From: Ohtaekwangia sp966211525
GTDB taxonomy: Bacteria > Bacteroidota > Bacteroidia > Cytophagales > Cyclobacteriaceae
Assembly: GCA_966211525.1 (NCBI GenBank)
Contig: CBIHOZ010000006.1
Span: 1-64,000 of the forward strand
Direction: 5' to 3'
Length of the DNA: 64,000 bases
A model generated the notes under the pieces. That model was not told the DNA's origin. It saw only the letters and a list, made by a program, of their open reading frames with translations, and did not search any database. Positions within the stretch are counted from its first letter, which is position 1. Each line of letters starts with the position of its first letter. Position numbers and translations under genes: made by a program. Below, piece after piece: positions 9,511-18,532 of the stretch.

Positions 9511-10698
9511 TTACATATTCTTGAGCCATGTCTGCGGATCGAGTGCCGTGGTGTTTTTAAAGATCTGGAAACGAAGCTCCGACACACCTTCAGCATTTGA
9601 AAATACTTTTCCGATCTCCTGGTTCGTGCTAACCTTCTGACCTGATCGTACAAAGACTTCTTTCAGTCCTGCATATACCGTGAGGTAGTCACCATGTTTG
9701 ATAATTACTGTGTTACCCATCGTTTGGATAAAGGCTATGCGACTTACTTCGCCTTCGAAGATGCACTTTACTTTTTCGTCTTCTTTGGTTTGTATGTTAA
9801 CACCGTTGTTGTTGATGATGATCCCTTTTAATACCGGGTGATTTTGTCTGCCGAATTTCTGAGACACGAAACCGGATGACACCGGCCACGGAAATTTATT
9901 TTTGTTCTGCTCGAACGATGATGACAGCGCGACTACCGCCTCGGTTGTTTTCTTCGAAGAACGAGCAGCGCGCTCCGCTTCTTCGCGAATGATATCTTCA
10001 ATAAGTTTATCAAGTTCGGCTACAGCTTTTTTGGTAGCAGCTAAATCTTTCTTCAGCTTTTTCTCTTCTTTCTCGAGCGATCGTACAATAGAGTTCTGCT
10101 TCTTACGAAGGTTATCAAGACTTTCATTTTCTTTCTCTTCTTCGGTAAGCAGTTTGTTCTTTTCGGTTCTTCGTACTTCGATCTCGCGCACCTGTCCACC
10201 GAGTGCTTCAGCTACTTTTAAAATCTGATCGGCCTGAAGCTTTCGCGTTTCGGAGTATTGCTCCATATACCGCAGGCGCATGATGAGCTGATCGAACGAC
10301 TCTGCCGAGAATAAAAATGTTAATCGCGTAGTACTGTTGTTTGCTTTCTGGGCAGCAAAGAGCATGGCTGCATATTCTTTTTTTAGTCTGCGCAAGTCTT
10401 CTTCCAACGCACGAATGATATCGTTGTTCTCGCCAATCTCTGAATCGAGAACACTCATTTCACCTTTAATAGAATGGATAAGCTGCTCTTGCTGCTTGAT
10501 GCGTTCCTTCACAGCATTGAGTTCGCCTATCGAGTTTGTTTTTTTGGTAGAGGTTTCTGAAAGAATTTTTTCAGTCTCCTTTATCTTTTCGAGGTTCTGT
10601 TGTTTTTCTTTCTGAAGCTGACTTTTATTTTTCTGAGCTACGGCTTGAAAACAACATAGAGTGAGAATACCGATTGCTGCAAGTTTACCTGCGCTCAT
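9511..10698 (-). CDS. EnvC-like murein hydrolase activator (degenerate M23)
   Basis: A 395-residue protein with a signal peptide (GILTLCCFQAVAQ), a long coiled coil (about residues 25-265, Lys/Glu-rich heptads) and a C-terminal LytM/M23 domain. The zinc ligands of active M23 peptidases are missing: the usual HxGxD-like segment reads NNNGVNI, and the usual HxH segment reads ELRFQIF. That pattern matches EnvC/NlpD-type activators of amidases rather than an enzyme. I choose the ATG at 10698, since the signal peptide starts there; it overlaps the DUF4292 gene by 14 nt, so translational coupling is likely. It is the last gene of a four-gene envelope set. Confidence 0.85.
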   Translation of the reverse strand: MSAGKLAAIGILTLCCFQAVAQKNKSQLQKEKQQNLEKIKETEKILSETSTKKTNSIGELNAVKERIKQQEQLIHSIKGEMSVLDSEIGENNDIIRALEEDLRRLKKEYAAMLFAAQKANNSTTRLTFLFSAESFDQLIMRLRYMEQYSETRKLQADQILKVAEALGGQVREIEVRRTEKNKLLTEEEKENESLDNLRKKQNSIVRSLEKEEKKLKKDLAATKKAVAELDKLIEDIIREEAERAARSSKKTTEAVVALSSSFEQNKNKFPWPVSSGFVSQKFGRQNHPVLKGIIINNNGVNIQTKEDEKVKCIFEGEVSRIAFIQTMGNTVIIKHGDYLTVYAGLKEVFVRSGQKVSTNQEIGKVFSNAEGVSELRFQIFKNTTALDPQTWLKNM

Positions 10699-11443
10699 AA
10701 CGTTTCGGAATGTTGAACGGGAACTTGAGCTCTTTATCACCTACTTCTGCTTTGTTATACTCAAAGATAATAGTTGTATTCAGCAGACCACTTAAAGCTT
10801 TATAAAACAGGTTGATTGTTCCGTTATAAGGAAATACTTTGTCGCCCACCGGCTGAAAGTTCGAATAATTCATCACGAGCGAATTGCTGGTGTTCTCTTC
10901 TTTCATTTCAACCTTTTCTATTTTCATGCTCGCAGCATTCACAAAATTGGTAACGCTTACTGTGCCTGATTGTTGCTTGAGTATAAATACCGATGACTCC
11001 TGCACGATGCTATCGTCATCTTTACGTTCCTGGATCAGATTGCCGAGCAAAGCATTCTGAATTACATTATAGTTGATCGGGAAATTATAGCGCTTGGTAA
11101 GTTCGCTATATTCAAATACATAGTATTCTTTATCAACGTTGCTTACAATAGTAATAGAGTCTTTGTTGATGAGCGCTTTACCGCCCTGCACACCAATCAC
11201 CGAAAAGGTCATCCAGATAACACTGTCTTTGCGCACGCGGATGTTCGCTTTTACTTCGCGTTCTTTTTTCGAATCGCGCAATATCATGCGGGCTTTCCCC
11301 TGAAAATATTCAAAGTCAATTTCTTCTATAGCCAGCGTTGGCCGTGGAGGTGTAATTGTAGTTGTGGTGGTGGTAATTTTTTTGCTGCACGACATCGTTA
11401 CGATGCACAAACCGATCAGCAAAAACATTATAGGTCTATTCAT
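10685..11443 (-). CDS. DUF4292 family lipoprotein
   Basis: A 252-residue predicted lipoprotein: the signal peptide ends in a lipobox (VTMSC), so it should be anchored in the inner or outer membrane. The body is beta-rich, with strands such as VIWMTFSVIGVQGGKALI and VDKEYYVFEYSEL, resembling LolA/LolB-type lipid-binding barrels; that is an inference. DUF4292 is known in Bacteroidota next to TPR and M23-like genes. The ATG at 11443 overlaps the TPR gene stop by 8 nt; a start 18 nt further up is possible but would spoil the signal peptide. Confidence 0.82.
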   Translation of the reverse strand: MNRPIMFLLIGLCIVTMSCSKKITTTTTTITPPRPTLAIEEIDFEYFQGKARMILRDSKKEREVKANIRVRKDSVIWMTFSVIGVQGGKALINKDSITIVSNVDKEYYVFEYSELTKRYNFPINYNVIQNALLGNLIQERKDDDSIVQESSVFILKQQSGTVSVTNFVNAASMKIEKVEMKEENTSNSLVMNYSNFQPVGDKVFPYNGTINLFYKALSGLLNTTIIFEYNKAEVGDKELKFPFNIPKRYERR

Positions 11444-13205
11444 AGATCTTCCGGTTCGCAATTTTCTTGTTTAAGATTTCACTGTTGGCATTCATGCCGC
11501 GGGCTTTCTCCCATTGCTGCACAGCTCCATTCACATCGCCCAGCTTGAAAAGAATATCGCCATAATGCTCGAAGTGAGTTGCTGTTGCTTTACCTGTACT
11601 GATGGCCCGCTCCATCACCTTGCGCGCGTCTTTATACTTTTCACGCACGTACAATACCCATGCGTAGGTATCAAGAAACGTTGGATTGTCAGGATTATTT
11701 TTAATAAGCAGGGCAGACATTTTCTCTGCCTTCTCCAGGTTGGTTTTACGCAACGCCAGGTAATAGCTATAGTTGTTCAGCACGGTGCTGTTGTCAGGAT
11801 TGAACGCAAGGGCTTCATCGTATGCCTTATCTGATTTGTCGTAATCTTTGTTGGCATTGTACGCATCGCCCAGCATACTGTTTATTTCACTTACGAAAGT
11901 TGGATTAGACGATGACAAACGTTTGGCCTGATCCAGTGATACAATGGCTTCTGCATAATTACGTTTACGCAAATGTGCGTAGCCATTGAAGTAGTGTAGC
12001 ATGCCCTGGTTCGGGAAAGACTCGAGGGCCTCTTCAGCATGACTGATAGCTTTGTCCCATTGACTGTTTTGTGTTTCAAGGTATAGCAGGTTCTTCCATA
12101 CTTCGAAATTTACTTCACCAAGTTCTACAGCCTTCTCGTATTCCTGCTGCGCTTCACGGTTCTTGCCGGTAGATAAATATAGGTCTCCGCCCACAATGTG
12201 TACCCGCGGATCGTTACCGTGATTCTTCTCAAGTTTCTGAAATAAAGAGACTACAAAATCTTCAAGACCTGGTTCTATATTATTTTTTGCTTTGCGCTGG
12301 GCAAGTTCAGTGTTATAGGTTCCCATCATAATGAGTTTACTGCTAAGCTCTACCGATGGATCATCAAACAAACTCAGTAATATAGGGCGGCTTTTTTCTT
12401 CCTGTTGTGTTTCTCGGTATAAACCTGCCAGCAGCATTCTTGCATTGCCGGCTTCCGGATTTTGCTGTATAAATTTTTCGAGGTAGCGGATCGCTTCGGT
12501 ACGAAAACCATTTTGTGAAAGCACTTCGGCAAATCCCATGATATACCTTTCTTCATCCGGAAAAGCGTTGATCAGTTTTTCTCCTTCGGCAATGGCTTCT
12601 TTCGTTTTTCCCTGCTCCAGGTATAGACGTTGCTTTTGTATAGACGAAATATCATTTATACCCAACGCACTTTCCGCGCGGTTATAGGCCTTTATAGCTT
12701 CATCAGGTTTGCCGGCATATTGATATACCGCAGCGAGTTCATATAAATATTCTTCGGTGCCCTTTACTTCGCGTATCAGGGCCTCGTATGTCTCCGCGGC
12801 TTTATCGAATTTTGTAAGACTGTTATAGATGTTGGCCGCCAGCAAATAAAAGTATTTGTTTTGTCGCTCCAGCTTCAATGCATTCTCAATACTTAGTGAA
12901 GCTTTGAAGAGATCTTCCTGCCGGTTGCTGCGCGCAAGTACTTCAGCAATTTTATAGTGTACCGTTGCATTTTCAGGTGTGATCTCCAGCGCGCGCTGGT
13001 AATAGAGAAGTGCCTTGGCGTAGTCTTCCAGAATAAAAAACTTTTCGCCTTCGGTAAAGTAAAACTCGGCTTCGCGCTGTTTAATGCTCGAAGCCTGAGG
13101 TTCATCCTGCGTTTTCTTTTTTCGCTGGCTGTGTCCTGTTACAGGTACTAGCAGTATCAATAACAGGACGGTATAAAGGACAATATTGATTTTCTTCGAA
13201 GTCAC
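11436..13205 (-). CDS. secreted TPR protein of the envelope operon
   Basis: A 589-residue protein with an N-terminal hydrophobic signal (IVLYTVLLLILLVPV, cleavage near GHSQ) and TPR repeats over most of the rest (for example ALLYYQRALEITPENATVHY and YDEALAFNPDNSTVLNNYSY). It starts with GTG at 13205, whose G-T-G-A overlaps the stop of the nucleotidyltransferase gene, so the two are translationally coupled. No enzyme motif is visible. Position suggests a periplasmic assembly factor working with the DUF4292 lipoprotein and the EnvC-like protein. Confidence 0.87.
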   Translation of the reverse strand: MTSKKINIVLYTVLLLILLVPVTGHSQRKKKTQDEPQASSIKQREAEFYFTEGEKFFILEDYAKALLYYQRALEITPENATVHYKIAEVLARSNRQEDLFKASLSIENALKLERQNKYFYLLAANIYNSLTKFDKAAETYEALIREVKGTEEYLYELAAVYQYAGKPDEAIKAYNRAESALGINDISSIQKQRLYLEQGKTKEAIAEGEKLINAFPDEERYIMGFAEVLSQNGFRTEAIRYLEKFIQQNPEAGNARMLLAGLYRETQQEEKSRPILLSLFDDPSVELSSKLIMMGTYNTELAQRKAKNNIEPGLEDFVVSLFQKLEKNHGNDPRVHIVGGDLYLSTGKNREAQQEYEKAVELGEVNFEVWKNLLYLETQNSQWDKAISHAEEALESFPNQGMLHYFNGYAHLRKRNYAEAIVSLDQAKRLSSSNPTFVSEINSMLGDAYNANKDYDKSDKAYDEALAFNPDNSTVLNNYSYYLALRKTNLEKAEKMSALLIKNNPDNPTFLDTYAWVLYVREKYKDARKVMERAISTGKATATHFEHYGDILFKLGDVNGAVQQWEKARGMNANSEILNKKIANRKIYE

Positions 13206-14206
13206 GCTATAGAATTGAAGTCACCCACACTTAAATCAAGCGATGAGCCTTCAAAAATAGCGAAATTCCCCAACATGCTGTTATCAAGTATAGCGCGCGT
13301 AACCGTTGCTTCTCGCTGGATGATGGAACTGGTGATCCGGCTGTCGGTAATGCGCGTTTTTTCTCCTACGGATACGTGCGGACCTACAACCGAATTTTCG
13401 ATAACTGCTCCGGCTCCGATATAACAGGGAGGGATAATGACAGAGTTTACAATTTGCGCCTGATCGGATATCAGCTTCTGATCTTTAATGAATTCCAGGT
13501 AGCGGCCATTGGTCTGTACCGTTACATTTTTATTTCCACAGTCCAGCCACTCTGTTACCTGGCCTGTCATCAGCTTGGCGCCTTTTTTCTGAAGACCCTG
13601 CAACGCGGATGTAAATTGATACTCTCCTTTTTCTTTGATGTCGTTATCAATCAGGTGTTGCATTTCTTTGGCAAGTGCAGCGCCATCTTTAAAGAAGTAG
13701 ATACCAATGATGGCGAGATCGGAAACAAACGAACTTGGTTTTTCAACAAGGTCAATGATCTCTTTATTCTCATTCAGTTTTACTACACCGAATTGTGAAG
13801 GATCTTCTACACGTTGTACCCAGATGATTCCGTCTTTGGAAGTATCAAGTTTAAATTCTGCTTTGAATAAAGTATCAGCAAATGCTACGATGATCTTGCC
13901 GGTAAAAAGTTCTTTTGCAAAGAGTAAAGCGTGTGATATACCGAGTGCAGTTTCCTGGTAGTAGATCTTGCCGACTGCACCAACTTCTTTTGCAATTTCT
14001 TTGAGACTTTCTTCAACCTCTTTACCAAAACTTGGGTGGATGATAAAGCCGATGTTGTCTATTTTTTCAGGACAAACCTTCGCGATGTCTTCAACAAGTC
14101 TGTGCACAATCGGTTTACCTGCTATAGGAAGTAAAGGTTTAGGAACGGTTAACGTATGAGGGCGTAGACGTTTACCCAGTCCGGCCATCGGTATAATAAT
14201 ATTCAT
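13202..14206 (-). CDS. sugar-phosphate nucleotidyltransferase
   Basis: A 334-residue enzyme. The N-terminal nucleotidyltransferase signature is clear (IIPMAGLGKRLRPHTLTVPK, then PLLPIAGKPIVHR), with DTLF later as the metal-binding Asp site. The C-terminal part (from about residue 245) shows hexapeptide left-handed beta-helix features (VIENSVVGPHVSVGEKTRI). This fits glucose-1-phosphate thymidylyl-, uridylyl- or mannose-1-phosphate guanylyl-transferases; the nucleotide and sugar cannot be decided. It heads the overlapping set with the TPR, DUF4292 and EnvC-like genes and follows a flippase, so it likely feeds cell-surface glycan synthesis. Confidence 0.87.
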   Translation of the reverse strand: MNIIIPMAGLGKRLRPHTLTVPKPLLPIAGKPIVHRLVEDIAKVCPEKIDNIGFIIHPSFGKEVEESLKEIAKEVGAVGKIYYQETALGISHALLFAKELFTGKIIVAFADTLFKAEFKLDTSKDGIIWVQRVEDPSQFGVVKLNENKEIIDLVEKPSSFVSDLAIIGIYFFKDGAALAKEMQHLIDNDIKEKGEYQFTSALQGLQKKGAKLMTGQVTEWLDCGNKNVTVQTNGRYLEFIKDQKLISDQAQIVNSVIIPPCYIGAGAVIENSVVGPHVSVGEKTRITDSRITSSIIQREATVTRAILDNSMLGNFAIFEGSSLDLSVGDFNSIA

Positions 14207-14278
14207 AACAATTTATTGGGTTAAAAACTTATCAGCGAGAAAGTTCGGCAGATAATACTGTGGCAAAATAATCAAAAA

Positions 14279-15721
14279 TCAACGTAAGGCTTGTCTGAAT
14301 GATTTTCTTTCGAGTAAAAAAACTATTACCAAATACACACCGATAACGAGTGCATGAAAACCGGTAGCGATCCATTGATTTTCTATAGTTATTGATCTGA
14401 CGATATAGACTATCGCGATCGTAGTAAAAATGTATGCCAGCCCCGCGGTGATTCTATAAGGTATAGGATAGAATTTTTGTCCGAGCACATAACACACTGC
14501 TGTCATCGAGAAGTAACAGATAACGGTAGCCCAGCTACTGCCAACATACCCGGCTATAGGAATAAGTATATAATTAGCGGCAATGGTAATGAGAGCACCA
14601 CCGATAGTTATCATCGTTCCATAATGCGTCTTATCTGTTAACTTGAACCAGGCTGATAAGTTATAGTATACTCCCAAAAATAAATATCCCAGTAACAATA
14701 TAGGTACGATATCGAGTCCTTCCCAGTAAGCAGGACGCTTCAGAAAATATTTGAGAATATCAAGGTTCACACTTACACTCAGAAACAACACGCAGCATAC
14801 TATAATGAAATAGTGATTAACACGCGCGAAGAGTTGTGGTGAATTTTTATCTGACGCATTTGAGAAAAAGAAAGGCTCTGCTGCATATCGAAATGCCTGT
14901 ATAGCGAGGTTCATCAGAATAGCAAACTTATAACAGGCACCAAATATCCCGAGCGCATACTCAGAACTTTGTCCGGGATAGAAATTTTTCGGAAGCCACC
15001 ACTCGAGTGTAACACGCGAAAACATTTCGTTCGTCATACCGGCCAATCCCATTAACATGATAGGGTAGGAGTATTGAGACATGGTTTGGAACATGGTTCG
15101 ATCGTATGCCGGTCGCCATTGCAATAATGTGCGCGAAAAGAATACGATGTAGAAAGCATTCGCGATAAGATTGGCCAGTACTACAAAACCAACCCCGCGG
15201 GCCGGATCGAACGCTATATATAGGAAGTATATATTAAGGCCAACAAGAATGGCAATGTTAATGAGCTTGCCTGTAACAAACTTAACAGCATTTCGCTGAA
15301 GTCGCAGACGGGCAAACGGAATAGCTACAATCGCATCAATAAATAATATAAGCGCAAGCCATGTTACGAAATTTCCTTTACCTGGTATATCTAATACTTC
15401 GGCAATAGGGTTGGCAAAGAGTATAAAGATGAGTGAAAGGCCGGCACTGATGGCGATAATAATGGTTTGAGCGATGTTGAAGATTTTCTTCTCATCAGCT
15501 CCCTCTTTGTTCGCGAAACGGAAATACGCGGTTTCCATTCCGAACATAAAAATAACATTGATAACAGCAGAGTATGCGAAGAGCTTGGTGATGACTCCGT
15601 AATCTTCAGGAGCAAACACACCGGTATGGAGACGAACTAATAGAAAGTTAAGAAACCGAGGTACAATGCTGCCGAGTCCGTACAATACAGTGTCGCCTGC
15701 TAAACGTTTTATTTTACTCAT
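14279..15721 (-). CDS. polysaccharide flippase (Wzx/MOP family)
   Basis: A 480-residue integral membrane protein with about 12-14 hydrophobic helices, starting MSKIKRLAGDTVLYGLGSIV, the typical N-terminus of the oligosaccharide flippase/RfbX group of the MOP exporter superfamily. It should flip lipid-linked glycans across the inner membrane. It lies 72 nt before the nucleotidyltransferase gene on the same strand. No glycosyltransferase is present nearby, so the glycan is unknown. Confidence 0.88.
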   Translation of the reverse strand: MSKIKRLAGDTVLYGLGSIVPRFLNFLLVRLHTGVFAPEDYGVITKLFAYSAVINVIFMFGMETAYFRFANKEGADEKKIFNIAQTIIIAISAGLSLIFILFANPIAEVLDIPGKGNFVTWLALILFIDAIVAIPFARLRLQRNAVKFVTGKLINIAILVGLNIYFLYIAFDPARGVGFVVLANLIANAFYIVFFSRTLLQWRPAYDRTMFQTMSQYSYPIMLMGLAGMTNEMFSRVTLEWWLPKNFYPGQSSEYALGIFGACYKFAILMNLAIQAFRYAAEPFFFSNASDKNSPQLFARVNHYFIIVCCVLFLSVSVNLDILKYFLKRPAYWEGLDIVPILLLGYLFLGVYYNLSAWFKLTDKTHYGTMITIGGALITIAANYILIPIAGYVGSSWATVICYFSMTAVCYVLGQKFYPIPYRITAGLAYIFTTIAIVYIVRSITIENQWIATGFHALVIGVYLVIVFLLERKSFRQALR

Positions 15722-15794
15722 GTTGTTTCGTTACCTGTTACGGGTATCCGTCATATTTATATTGCCATCGTACCTGGCGGATTTCCTATAACGA

Positions 15795-16571
15795 TCAGCG
15801 TCCTGTAAAGTTTGCTTTTCTTTTCTCAATGAAGGCAGTAGTGCCTTCTTTAAAATCTTCTGTGGTTGTGCATGCAGCAAAAAGTTCTGCTTCGGATGTA
15901 TACCCCGCGTTTTCAAAACTATATCCTGCATTTACACTCCTGATGGCATTGGCTATGGCGACCGGACCTTTGCTTGCAATGCGCGTCATGATCTTAAACG
16001 CCAGATCCATAAGCTCTTCGCGTGTAGCCACTACGTGGTTTACCAGTCCGATTGCTTTGGCTTCCTGGGCGGTGATCATGTCGCCTGTCAGAATGAGTTC
16101 CAACGCTTTACCTCTGCCCACAAGTTGCGGTAGCCGTTGGGTGCCTCCATATCCCGGTATTAGTCCCAGGTTGACTTCCGGTTGTCCAAATTTGGAATTT
16201 TCTACGGCCAAACGGAAGTGGCATGCCATCGCTAATTCACATCCTCCACCCAGGGCGAAACCGTTTACTGCCGCGATCACTGGTTTATGGAAATCTTCAA
16301 TAGACTTGAATAATTGTTGGCCTTTTCGCGATAATTCAAGCGCTTCTTTTGAATTTAACGAAGAAAGTTGCTTTATATCTGCTCCCGCAACAAATGCCTT
16401 ATCCCCCTCTCCGGTAATAATAATTCCTCGTATGCTACCGTCATGGTCGGCTTCTTGTATTACCCCAGACAACGCATCCAGTACATCGGCATTCAGGGCG
16501 TTCATTGCATCAGGTCGAGAAATGGTTACGACCAGAATTCCAGAGGTACTTTGAGTTTTAATGGGTGTCAT
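15795..16571 (-). CDS. enoyl-CoA hydratase/isomerase (crotonase) family protein
   Basis: A 258-residue crotonase. The oxyanion-hole segments are visible (AFVAGADIKQL and NGFALGGGCELAMACHFRLA), and the catalytic glutamate region reads QPEVNLGLIPGYGGTQRL. The most likely reaction is hydration of 2-enoyl-CoA in fatty acid or amino acid degradation. A reading frame extends 51 nt upstream, but the ATG at 16571 gives the usual family length. Upstream lies a perfect 8-bp dyad (16582-16601) that could be an operator. Confidence 0.9.
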   Translation of the reverse strand: MTPIKTQSTSGILVVTISRPDAMNALNADVLDALSGVIQEADHDGSIRGIIITGEGDKAFVAGADIKQLSSLNSKEALELSRKGQQLFKSIEDFHKPVIAAVNGFALGGGCELAMACHFRLAVENSKFGQPEVNLGLIPGYGGTQRLPQLVGRGKALELILTGDMITAQEAKAIGLVNHVVATREELMDLAFKIMTRIASKGPVAIANAIRSVNAGYSFENAGYTSEAELFAACTTTEDFKEGTTAFIEKRKANFTGR

Positions 16572-16581
16572 AAATGATATA

Positions 16582-16601
16582 ATAAGTTGACTGCAACTTA
16601 T
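16582..16601. promoter_or_regulatory. palindromic dyad, candidate operator
   Basis: ATAAGTTG-ACTG-CAACTTAT: two perfect 8-bp arms separated by 4 nt, 10 nt upstream of the crotonase ATG and 31 nt before the divergent T9SS cargo gene. No T tract follows, so it is more like a repressor site than a terminator. Confidence 0.4.
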
Positions 16602-16632
16602 CGAGCTTTTATAAAGACGCAAAGTTTTTTTT

Positions 16633-18309
16633 ATGAATAAGAGATGGGGATTGTTTTTGCTTCTGTTCGTTACGCATACACTCTATGCGGCAACTTACAA
16701 CACCACAACAACAGGTGGTAACTGGGCAGCAACGGGTACGTGGGTAGGTGGATCAGTTCCGGCTAACTGGGCATCGCACACGGTCAACATCAATGGTAAT
16801 GTATCGCTTACAAGTTCAACAACTTCAATCAACGGGTTTTCATCAATCTCATTGGCGGGCGGTAAATCATTTACCAGCGGTACATCATCAACATCCAATA
16901 GCCTTACGCTTACACAGAATATATTTAACTCCGCGGGTACTATTGTTATCTACGGTGATCTTACTTTAAATGACACGGACTTGAATCTTACCGCAGGTAG
17001 TCTGGTAGTTACAGGATCATTGAACATCAACTATAGCAGTACAGTGACCATTCAGCCAGGTGTAAATGTTACCGTTGGTACGCTCAATATTAGCAACAAC
17101 AGCGATGCTATATTAAATAACAGTGGCACCATAACCGTATCGCAGGATGTATCGCAGGGTGGTGTACTCAATAATTTAAGTACCGGCACCATGACTGTTA
17201 ACGGAAATTTCAGCTCGACCGGCTCAGGCTCGTCCGTAACAACCAACAGTGGAAGATTAAACGTGAAAGGTGCCATGGATTTTCCATCGTCAGGCAAACT
17301 ATATGTTAATCCGGGTGGACAAACTTATGTTGATGGCAGTGTTACCATCAAGAGTAACGAAAACCTTGTTATCGGTACCAATGTAAATCCTCCGGCCTAT
17401 GCAGATATGGTTATCAGACAAGATTTAATATCACAGTCCAGCGGTGATGTGACTTTAAACCGCAATGCGCGCATGGCGGTATTTGGTAATGTTTCGGCCA
17501 ACGGTGGTGGTGTTTTGTTCACCATAAATGATGGCGGGCAGGTATATATTAATGGTAATATAAATTTCAACGGAGGCGGAAGTAAAATCGATAATAATAA
17601 CGATGGTGTGCCATACGGATTTTATGGCGATGGCGGAGTGACACTTAATGGTGGAGGTTCAACGGTAGAAGGTCAGGCTAAACAAAGTGTAGCCATCATG
17701 AAAGCTGAAGATAAACCTTTCTACGACTGGGTAGCTGCTATAGCAGGAAGCCCGTTAACACCGCTGCCGGTAACGTTGCTATACTTTAAGATACAGGATG
17801 TATCAACCAGTGGTATAGATCTGCGGTGGGCAACGGCAACGGAAAAGAACTTCGAGTACTTTCAAATTGAGCGTGCCGGAAGCGATCTGAACTTCGAGGC
17901 CATCGGAGAAGTGAACAGTGCAGGTGGAATGAACGTAACGACATCCTATACATACCTGGACAACACTCCATTGAAGGATAAAAATTACTATCGATTAAAG
18001 ATTGTAGACCTGGATGGATCGTATGAATACAGCGGAGTAATTGTAGCTGAAAGTATACATGGAACGCGCGCAGATATAAATGTTTATCCGACTATCATTG
18101 ATGATTCCTTTACCGTTGAACTTAATGGCGAGTTTGCTATACCGGTAAAGATGACATTGGTAGATGCTGCCGGCAACACTATATATCAGGCCAATCTTGA
18201 AACAGCAACATCCACCGTGGATGTACCCGCTAATATGAAAACCGGAACATACCTGGTGAGGCTTTTTACTTCCGAAGGGCAGAAGGCTGTGCGGGTTTTA
18301 AAACGATAA
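16633..18309 (+). CDS. secreted beta-helix-like protein with T9SS sorting domain
   Basis: A 558-residue protein: signal peptide (residues 1-19, LLFVTHTLYA), then about 340 residues rich in Thr, Ser, Gly and Asn with repeated short strands (TLTQNIFNSAGTIVIYGDLT, LNISNNSDAILNNSGTITV), suggesting a right-handed beta-helix or similar surface fold. From LPVTLLYFKIQ a second module follows (WATATEKNFEYFQIERAG, NYYRLKIVDLDGSYEYS), and the end (INVYPTIIDDSFTVEL ... GTYLVRLFTSEGQKAVRVLK) is a type A T9SS sorting region. It should be exported by type IX secretion and attached to the surface. The last ~190 residues are paralogous to the next gene. Confidence 0.87.
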   Translation: MNKRWGLFLLLFVTHTLYAATYNTTTTGGNWAATGTWVGGSVPANWASHTVNINGNVSLTSSTTSINGFSSISLAGGKSFTSGTSSTSNSLTLTQNIFNSAGTIVIYGDLTLNDTDLNLTAGSLVVTGSLNINYSSTVTIQPGVNVTVGTLNISNNSDAILNNSGTITVSQDVSQGGVLNNLSTGTMTVNGNFSSTGSGSSVTTNSGRLNVKGAMDFPSSGKLYVNPGGQTYVDGSVTIKSNENLVIGTNVNPPAYADMVIRQDLISQSSGDVTLNRNARMAVFGNVSANGGGVLFTINDGGQVYINGNINFNGGGSKIDNNNDGVPYGFYGDGGVTLNGGGSTVEGQAKQSVAIMKAEDKPFYDWVAAIAGSPLTPLPVTLLYFKIQDVSTSGIDLRWATATEKNFEYFQIERAGSDLNFEAIGEVNSAGGMNVTTSYTYLDNTPLKDKNYYRLKIVDLDGSYEYSGVIVAESIHGTRADINVYPTIIDDSFTVELNGEFAIPVKMTLVDAAGNTIYQANLETATSTVDVPANMKTGTYLVRLFTSEGQKAVRVLKR

Positions 18310-18331
18310 GCAAGTCCCTCTCAACATAAGA

Positions 18332-18354
18332 GAGAGAATCTAAAAGGTTCTCTT
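18332..18354 (+). terminator. intrinsic terminator of the T9SS cargo gene
   Basis: Stem GAGAGAATC / GGTTCTCTT (with G-T pairs) around TAAAA, followed by a run of T. It lies 23 nt after the stop codon. Confidence 0.65.
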
Positions 18355-18532
18355 TTTTTATTTCCCTGCTCATGCTTCAACCGGTTGATGACTGTTTTAA
18401 ATCAAAATGCTCTACATACTTGTTGAACTTTTTACCTCCAATGGTGCTACACGCGACTTTATTTCGATTTTATGAGTAATAACTTCCCCTATTTTCAGGT
18501 ATTTAGGTAAATTGCTGTTCTAACATCTTTGT

